In this document: in pieces, positions 16,301-20,288 of the stretch
Numbering within the stretch: position 1 is the first letter of the stretch
How the letters are laid out: every line of letters starts with the position of its first letter
Source: Bacteroidota bacterium
Lineage (GTDB): Bacteria; Bacteroidota; Bacteroidia; Bacteroidales; Prolixibacteraceae
Direction of reading: 5' to 3'
Assembly (NCBI GenBank): GCA_023412195.1
Contig: JAEYNZ010000011.1
Coordinates: forward strand, 1-20,288
Length of the DNA: 20,288 nt
Made by a program: the position numbers and the translations under genes
The notes under the pieces: generated by a model
Databases searched by the model: none
What the model was told of the DNA's origin: nothing
Seen by the model: only the letters and a program-made list of their open reading frames with translations

Positions 16301-19300
16301 AAATCAGTGGTACGAGTGCCATTTACGACCGGCGGTGGCAGCTGAAAATCCCGCAGGGCACCCTGCTCCCATGGTTCAAGGAAGACAGCAGCCATGCATA
16401 TGTGGTCATTCCCGGCTTTTATAAAAAAGTAATGGATCAGGGAGAATTTGTTGAAACCTTTACTTTGAATGACTCTGAAAAAAGAACGGCATCAAATGCA
16501 TTTGACCTGATAACTGAGCTGGTGACTTTCAGTCACCTGCTCAGTACTACCCCTTCCAGTCCCCTGTCCACCCTCCTCACCGACCCCGCTTTCCAGACCA
16601 TATTAAAAGAACTCAGCAGGTATGCCGATCTGGATGTATTCCTGAACCTGCTGATTGGCGTAAGCGGCGACCCGCAGGTGGATGAATTCCTGAAGGGGCT
16701 GATCAGCGAAGAACCCCTGAAATACGGTGAGCAGTTTAAGAACCTGTACCACCCGCTGGTGTGTGAACTGCGAAGCATCCTCTACAGGGACGGTATCCCT
16801 GCCCTGATGAAAAGGGATACCCAGTTGCAGAAAACCGGTTTCGATTTTAAATCTTATTACAATCCCGATCCCCAGGTCGTACCTCTGACATGGATTAAAA
16901 ACCCTGACGGAACCGGGACCTGGAGCTATCCCATTGAAGACGTGGATTTCAGCAGTGGCGGTAGCTACAGTGCCTACAACTGGGACCTGTTTTTCAGGGT
17001 TCCCCTGCACATTGCTACCAGCCTGACCCGCAACCAGCGGTTTGAAGATGCCCTCTCGTGGTTTCATTATATGTTTAATCCAACAGGGGCACTCCCCGGC
17101 ACCGGCGTTCAGAAGTACTGGGTAACCAAACCCTTCTACCTGAACCAGGAAACCGATTACATTGCCCAGCGCATCGATGCCCTGATGTACGAAACAGCCA
17201 ATCTTTCCAATCCAAACATCAAGGAACTGGAGTTTGCTGTGGATGAATGGAGGAACAAGCCTTTCCGGCCCGATGTCATTGCCCGTTTCCGGCCGGTTGC
17301 CTACCAGAAAGCCCTGCTGATGAAATACATCGACAACCTCACCGAATGGGGTGACTACCTGTTCCGCCAGGATACCATGGAATCTGTTGCACAGGCCACA
17401 CAGATGTACATTCTTGCCGATAAATTGCTGGGCCCAAAACCACGCATCGTACCTTCTGCAGTCAGTCAACCTTATGAAACCTACAACCAGATTGAAGCAC
17501 GGCTCGATCATTTCGGCAACGCCCTGGTTGAACTGGAAAACATCCTTCCCAACCTGTCGGTGCTTCCTGAAGGGGGCGCGGAACTTCCTGCCCCGCCCGT
17601 TACCCTTTCCATGCTCTACTTCTGCATCCCGGCCAACGAAAAAATGTTCGAATACTGGGACCGGGTAGCAGACCGTCTCTTCAAAATCAGGAACTGCCAG
17701 AACATCGATGGCATTGAAAGAAGCCTGGCATTGTTTGCACCACCCATCGATCCGGGAATGCTTGTCCGTGCTGCTGCTTCCGGCCTCGATCTTTCATCGG
17801 TCATTGCCGGACTGAATGCACCCACGCCCTGGTACAGGTTTAATGTGCTTTCCCAGAAGGCAACCGAACTGGCGCAGGAAGTCAGGGGACTTGGCAACTC
17901 TCTGCTCCAGGCACTGGAGAAAACAGATGCGGAAGAACTCTCTTTACTGAGAAATGAACTGGAACTGAAGGTGCTCAACGCAGTGAAGGACATCAGGAAA
18001 CTGCAGATCAATGAAGCCAAAGAGCAGATTGAAATATTGAACCGCACAAAAAAAGTGACAGAAGAAAGACAGAAATATTATGCATCCATCGAAAAAATTA
18101 TTTCGAAGGAGCAGTTAAACCTCGATAAGCTGGGCGAAGCACATACATTCCAGATGGGCGCCCAGATTGCCGACACGCTCGCCGGAATCGTTGCACTTGT
18201 GCCCGACCTTGTAGGGGGTGCATCCGGGTTTGGAGGCAGTCCCCATGTAGTGGTACAATGGGGCGGACTGAACCTGTTGGGTGCAGCAAAGTCCGCTGCC
18301 GATGTCCTGAGAATATTCAGTACCATGGCGTCGTACGAAGCCAACCGGGCATCCATTCTCGGAGGCTACGACCGCCGCTACGACGACTGGAAACTACAGG
18401 AACGCCTTGCAACAAAGGAACTGGCTTCCATCGACAAGCAGATCACCGCGGCTGAGATCCGTCGGGAAATTGCAGAAACCGACCTGAAAAACCATGAGCT
18501 GCAGATTGAAAATGCAAACAAAACCGATGAATTCATGCGGTCGAAATTTACAAACAAGGAACTCTACGACTGGATGGCCGGGCAGATCAGTGCAGTTTAT
18601 TTCAGGTCGTACCAGCTGGCACACGATTTTGCAAAGAAAGCTGAACGGTGTTACCGGTTCGAACTGGGCAGCGATGATTCCTTCATCAGTTATGGCTACT
18701 GGGACAGCATGAAAAAAGGGTTGCAGTCGGCCGACCACCTCATCCACGACATCAAGCGCATGGAGACAGGCTACATCGATAAAAACAAGCGTGAATATGA
18801 AATCACCAAACATGTTTCACTGTCACAACTCGATCCGCTGGCACTGATCAGGCTCCGTTCCACAGGTATCTGCGATTTTGAAGTTCCTGAAGCCCTGTAC
18901 GACATGGATCACCCCGGGCATTACTTCCGGCGGCTGAAATCGGCCGGCATCAGCCTGCCCTGTGTTGCAGGCCCCTACACATCCGTCAGTGCCCGGCTTT
19001 CGCTGGTGAGCAACAGGTACAGGAAAAACGGGAACGACCCCGCAAATTATGCTGAAGACATAGTGGCGGGCGACAACCGGTTTGTCTACAATATAGGTTC
19101 AATTCAGTCCATCGCCACCAGCAACGCCCAAAACGACAGCGGCGTATTTGAACTCAACTTCAGGGATGAACGCTACCTGCCCTTCGAGAACACCGGGGCC
19201 ATCAGCAGCTGGAGGCTGGAGCTGCCAACGGAAGTCAGGCTGTTCGATTACAATACGATCTCCGATGTCATTCTGCACCTCCGTTACACCGCAAGGGAAG

Positions 19301-19743
19301 GCGGGTCAGTTTTGAAAAATGCAGCCAATGCATCGCTCAGGGACCAGCTGGATGCGATCAGGCAGGGATTAAAGGAAACCGGGTTGCATACAGCCCTAAA
19401 TTTAAAACATGACCTCCCGAACGAATGGCACCTGCTCAAACGAAACGGGTCGGTCGACCTCACCCTGCACAAATCCGGACTGCCTTACATGGTGCAGGAA
19501 TTTGAAAGCACGGCCATTGTAAGTGTGATGTTTATAGCCAAAGTCGAAGGCAACCCTGCAGAATTCACGCTGACTGTGGATGGGGCTGACACCAAACTTG
19601 CATGGACCAAAGAGCTGGCGCTCAACAAAGGGGAACACACAGCCACGGATCTTGAACTGGGTACAGCCTTTCCGGTAGTCGTCTCCCCGGCCGCCAGGGA
19701 TCAGCTGGAAGAGTTGCTGGTGGTGGTGAAGTATAGTTTCTAG
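10348..19743 (+). CDS. TcA subunit of toxin complex (receptor-binding and translocation channel)
   Basis: A giant TcA-type protein (3131 aa). Family members form bell-shaped pentamers that bind the target cell and inject the B-C cargo through a central channel. Seen in order: a transthyretin/carboxypeptidase-regulatory-like beta domain (about 10-115: VFGKVSDAQGRPMANLKVEI, GRDGSYELRW); a helical shell with the VRP1-type motif CECKHCRSVYSPAAYLV (from 572); an Ala/Glu/Gln-rich helical stretch (about 1225-1277); KNYRVWEANRKVFLYPENW (1645-1663); the conserved block YNWDLFFRVPLHIA...WFHYMFNPTG (2210-2246); long coiled-coil helices (about 2505-2600); a Gly/Val-rich hydrophobic tip (about 2603-2657); a returning helix; and the C-terminal TcB-binding region (about 2739-3128, DPLALIRLRSTGICDFEVPE from 2829). 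There is no signal peptide. It exceeds the ~2500 aa of classic TcdA-type subunits, partly through the extra N-terminal domain. It lies in the same direction as the B-C gene, so the locus has both halves of the holotoxin. Confidence 0.95.
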   Translation: MPATDKQQQINTVFGKVSDAQGRPMANLKVEIFNVDLREWHPLADTHTGRDGSYELRWAHDQLKGRERKTADIALRVSTREKNTELFRSSMDEVRFNATDREEINVTIRQNLPQELIEFDFLVKEVTFLSGRVAIASLQENQEHRDVTFLSKELEVPAERIEYLVVAHRLQNLSKTDPAFFYALFRKNTLMHHHPTGSLNARLAIGIGTDDQTLLYEAALADPNKIEADIQAAAEEMIIAPGEVKNVRRNLKLLSQYRKKAEEYYKNEHPKKAIRTVEQFLKDGKLTEIQTLFEENKNDLKGFFDKVTDPSFFDTTEKEKDAGDSDPGRLLGFGHTIIPKVAKARGIKKPEDARKLARLNTAAWVEEITKTRPAVKDKQLISLYASAIVRKMEKEFPTVAFAAQLERAEKPVLKNQELIVSFFNRHDDFDMLKHNVDLYLKEKKVPEKDAKALGEELKSVQRVFKLAPNYSKTVGLLNENIHSSQSIVSLGETRFVHEVAPKAGIDEKEAHEIYRRAEVRHTAAMLMAGDLQDSMSVMEIASFETTALAKKLEAVSKDFPNLKSLFKLVDTCECKHCRSVYSPAAYLVEILQFLEKRMVVANNAKDILFSRRPELGDIDLGCANANTPVRYIDLVCEILEEAVAPDEGIGFNSTLFTQPSPEERVVTDALRDALTAEGLPVTPKAKIFGTETLTGISSPWYLRDDQVVCKIMDLGGNDYRIYRLRQTLSSASELDAAPEYVNQAAYQELKEKSFAFSLPFDLQHTEAKGYFSRFDVSRASLMKAFQSGGTPSDVHIAAERLGLTEPERKLIAESPAPNDNAAQQEYWNVPAPGDVVDYMKQVDRFLDKTSLTYRELDLLLKLKFIDPNDNLFIKHLDLTCDTEEKEIANLDLDALDRIHRFLRLQKKTGWKFEVLDEIISQPNLGAGILDDSLLKAAQLKEISEKTKIKTEELIGYYGEIPHSILQEEGPKPLYHQVFLNKAKNGVVDENLLPEKADGSQSLSTYAGYIATSLQLKQKDLEYLTPLLPDDKLTISNLSLLYAASGLMKKLKLKAEDFAILQELSGIDISSGPDKTLEFIELAEDFKSSPLKAADVRFILSHEAPNLDNRVIKDEKIEELLGKLKSGYEKIREEQKSKSDDSLSAEEQKETLTDVLSGVKGKEDDQGNIQEITEDVVKTILKIVSRDWTDVTDDAGAKTFIDETFGKDISRTDINAAIDALHAVTDAAKDQAVEDYETAQESVKTAQKAVRDAQTPAELAAANADLAAAEAQLAAASGPYDLVTGKNLIKALLDSISVYQVRAQKNLLLQQTLATGFKADQALVETVLKHAKLKQPAPGTDVLSDLLSDDFDNDITPANFPKQYAAIKLLHKMFALLNALKLTGTALEWHLEHNADPSLGWFEPDGIPYEAGHTPVDISDWLEFLKIISLAKRFTPVTNPLDAEQPVSFYSIADMILSGAAGKDEFLYRLALLTGHEKGDLDAIDAHLFPAFDAGNYKDTGNWERLLECAEFTRKLGAGVDQVKTYIEMELTSAEVSDLRATLKARYDEDTWLDTLKEIMDTIRPQKRDALVAYLLATHPNIKDSNDLYEYFLVDVEMEACMPSSRIVQAHNSIQLFVQRCLMGLEPDAIADVDKDPNWNQWKWMKNYRVWEANRKVFLYPENWYDVTLTDDKTWLLTEFINEIQQNELTNDTAEEALKKYLEKLDNIAFLEVMATWYDVPTRNMHVFARTKGGDPAIYYYRRFEKERYWSPWEKVELDITGDHLLAFRRNNRLHLAWPVFSEEPEKLATIKIPSSTAGTNVQAEPRKKLKIQLAVSEYSNKKWQPKKVSKDAIYTSLSDNPDDFRRDIYNLKYFAWPKIKNFPVSEVVCLFKDIKERQMLCGTFNIAGCKGYPELLDLSPVFGEKGLYLDFLPHFKDTALLNQRYIEQNILQFDELEAKNGITIFKSFDFLKILNTTPGTFKVTWPHQFTAIDLISLLLQFLFTKISGTSAIYDRRWQLKIPQGTLLPWFKEDSSHAYVVIPGFYKKVMDQGEFVETFTLNDSEKRTASNAFDLITELVTFSHLLSTTPSSPLSTLLTDPAFQTILKELSRYADLDVFLNLLIGVSGDPQVDEFLKGLISEEPLKYGEQFKNLYHPLVCELRSILYRDGIPALMKRDTQLQKTGFDFKSYYNPDPQVVPLTWIKNPDGTGTWSYPIEDVDFSSGGSYSAYNWDLFFRVPLHIATSLTRNQRFEDALSWFHYMFNPTGALPGTGVQKYWVTKPFYLNQETDYIAQRIDALMYETANLSNPNIKELEFAVDEWRNKPFRPDVIARFRPVAYQKALLMKYIDNLTEWGDYLFRQDTMESVAQATQMYILADKLLGPKPRIVPSAVSQPYETYNQIEARLDHFGNALVELENILPNLSVLPEGGAELPAPPVTLSMLYFCIPANEKMFEYWDRVADRLFKIRNCQNIDGIERSLALFAPPIDPGMLVRAAASGLDLSSVIAGLNAPTPWYRFNVLSQKATELAQEVRGLGNSLLQALEKTDAEELSLLRNELELKVLNAVKDIRKLQINEAKEQIEILNRTKKVTEERQKYYASIEKIISKEQLNLDKLGEAHTFQMGAQIADTLAGIVALVPDLVGGASGFGGSPHVVVQWGGLNLLGAAKSAADVLRIFSTMASYEANRASILGGYDRRYDDWKLQERLATKELASIDKQITAAEIRREIAETDLKNHELQIENANKTDEFMRSKFTNKELYDWMAGQISAVYFRSYQLAHDFAKKAERCYRFELGSDDSFISYGYWDSMKKGLQSADHLIHDIKRMETGYIDKNKREYEITKHVSLSQLDPLALIRLRSTGICDFEVPEALYDMDHPGHYFRRLKSAGISLPCVAGPYTSVSARLSLVSNRYRKNGNDPANYAEDIVAGDNRFVYNIGSIQSIATSNAQNDSGVFELNFRDERYLPFENTGAISSWRLELPTEVRLFDYNTISDVILHLRYTAREGGSVLKNAANASLRDQLDAIRQGLKETGLHTALNLKHDLPNEWHLLKRNGSVDLTLHKSGLPYMVQEFESTAIVSVMFIAKVEGNPAEFTLTVDGADTKLAWTKELALNKGEHTATDLELGTAFPVVVSPAARDQLEELLVVVKYSF

Positions 19744-19755
19744 CGAGTTCCGGGC

Positions 19756-19775
19756 CCATTGGCTGAAGCCAACGG
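19756..19775. terminator. Hairpin just after tcA (possible terminator or REP-like arm)
   Basis: TTGGC-TGAA-GCCAA with flanking CC/GG pairing, starting 13 bp after the tcA stop. There is no T-run after it, so it is a weak intrinsic terminator candidate. It resembles the hairpin at 19858-19877 (CCGTTGGT...ACCGACGG), and the pair could be two arms of a small repetitive element. Confidence 0.4.
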
Positions 19776-19823
19776 CAATGTTTCGAAGCAACAGTCTTTT
19801 GCAGAAGGCCGGATAGATACCAA

Positions 19824-19877
19824 ATGAAATTTAGATTTCATGCAAGAGTAAAAATTTCCGTTGGTTTTAACCGACGG
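19824..19877. repeat. Two further hairpins in the tcA 3' spacer
   Basis: ATGAAAT-TTAG-ATTTCAT at 19824-19841 is a perfect 7-bp stem. CCGTTGGT...ACCGACGG at 19858-19877 is an 8-bp stem with one G-T pair and a 4-nt loop. With the hairpin at 19756-19775 they make three palindromes in about 120 bp, in a layout typical of short extragenic palindromic elements. Confidence 0.6.
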
Positions 19878-20050
19878 CATTCTCCATTTGGTGCCTTTTG
19901 TGGTTTTTTGTGTTTTGGTGGTAATTTTTTTTTACCACCAATGCACCTGCCTGCCGTAGGTATGCCAAAAAGTTAAAAGAAAACATCCATCCTCTGCGCC
20001 TCTCCGTCTTTGCGGTTCAAAATTCCTCCTAACCACCGCAGGTGGTTTCC
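19877..20050 (+). repeat. Fourth, partial copy of the upstream repeat unit
   Basis: This stretch follows the order of about 1615-1825 upstream: GCATTCTCCATTT, the TGGTGGT/ACCACCA arms, a decayed GCCTGCC palindrome (19949-19965), GCCAAAAAG, a CTCTGCG-type box (19991-20017) and hairpin 20031-20047 with loop GCA. It lies in the same orientation as the copies on the far side of the ~17.6-kb toxin locus. The region up to 20164 beyond it holds nothing else I can name. Confidence 0.8.
19915..19941. repeat. TTGGTGGTAA/TTACCACCAA hairpin with T7 loop
   Basis: A perfect 10-bp inverted repeat around seven T residues. It is the best-preserved form of the TGGTGGT/ACCACCA arms seen at 1657-1681 in repeat copy B. 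The shared text around it (TTTTTTGTGTTTTGGTGGT, then a GCCTGCC palindrome) shows that 19877-20050 is a further copy of the right part of the upstream repeat unit. Confidence 0.8.
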
Positions 20051-20129
20051 TTAAACACTTAAACCCTCGAACTAACCACAGGTAACTTTAAGTTGAAGCT
20101 TTCAACTTCGAAAATTCTTCAAAATGGCA

Positions 20130-20161
20130 CTTGTGTCTCTGAATCCTGATTAGTATATTTG
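20130..20161 (+). promoter_or_regulatory. Possible Bacteroidetes-type promoter before the nucleotidyltransferase
   Basis: TATATTTG at 20154-20161 fits the TAnnTTTG -7 consensus known from Bacteroidetes. CTTG at 20130-20133 fits three of four bases of the TTTG -33 element, with a 20-bp gap. Transcription would then start at or next to the ATG at 20165, which would make a leaderless message. That oddity keeps confidence low. Confidence 0.3.
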
Positions 20162-20164
20162 GAT

Positions 20165-20288
20165 ATGACAAAAAATGATATCATAGAAAATATTATATCT
20201 TCACTCAGCAGATTAAATGTCAATAAAATCATTTTGTTTGGTTCATGGGCAAAAGATAACCAGGGAGATGAAAGTGATATTGATATAC
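20165..20288 (+). CDS. MNT-type nucleotidyltransferase, N-terminal fragment (cut by window end)
   Basis: Only 41 codons lie inside the window, and the gene continues to the right. Translation from ATG 20165 gives a short helix (KNDIIENIISSL), a beta strand (KIILFGSWA) and then the catalytic motif GSWAKDNQGDESDIDI (residues 26-41). The GS pair and the SDID acidic pair match the GSxAxG...SDxDL signature of small (MNT/KNTase-like) nucleotidyltransferases. The usual glycine after the alanine-containing turn is not clearly placed. Such small proteins often pair with a HEPN gene as a toxin-antitoxin module in which the MNT protein modifies and silences the HEPN RNase. Whether a HEPN gene follows cannot be seen. 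It is separate from the Tc operon, after a 420-bp repeat-bearing spacer. Confidence 0.75.
   Translation, partial: MTKNDIIENIISSLSRLNVNKIILFGSWAKDNQGDESDIDI

Overview
The window is an accessory locus dominated by one insecticidal-type toxin complex (Tc). It probably comes from a Bacteroidetes-like bacterium. That guess rests on AT-rich leaders without Shine-Dalgarno sequences, a body of about 50-57% GC in coding DNA, a possible TAnnTTTG promoter box near the right end, and intergenic palindromic repeats of a type I associate with that phylum. No rRNA, tRNA, CRISPR array or transposase gene is visible.

Layout. Positions 1-2157 hold no credible gene. They contain a ~780-bp unit present as two tandem, diverged copies (about 167-948 and 949-1769), a third partial copy (1930-2008), and many small hairpins. 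A fused TcB-TcC protein (2158-9843, 2561 aa) follows: an SpvB-like N-terminus, FG-GAP-like repeats, TcdB middle domains, Rhs repeats, an Rhs core with its autoproteolysis motif, and a variable C-terminal cargo of about 330 aa. Next, 21 bp downstream, is a small AT-rich ORF (9865-10263, 132 aa) placed exactly where an immunity gene would sit. After 84 bp comes a 3131-aa TcA subunit (10348-19743). The spacer 19744-20164 holds further hairpins and one more copy of the repeat found upstream. The right edge carries the first 41 codons of a MNT-type nucleotidyltransferase (20165 onward, cut by the window).

How the parts fit. By family knowledge, TcA forms the pentameric receptor-binding and channel-forming part. 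The B and C parts form a closed cocoon holding the unfolded C-terminal cargo, which is cut free inside the cocoon and passed through the TcA channel. Here B and C are one polypeptide. The cargo and the small ORF after it are clearly poorer in GC than both flanks (sampled 60-base lines: 57% before, 38-40% in the cargo, 28% in the small ORF, 57% in tcA). The base and codon shift begins inside the conserved end of the Rhs core. This is the signature of a swappable toxin-immunity cassette of the Rhs polymorphic-toxin type placed in a Tc delivery machine.

The most notable points are the candidate immunity gene in a Tc locus, the uncharacterised cargo, and a composite intergenic repeat. That repeat is an 8-nt-periodic box followed after a constant 12-13 nt by an AACCACC/GGTGGTT hairpin. 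It occurs seven times in the same orientation, on both sides of the toxin locus.
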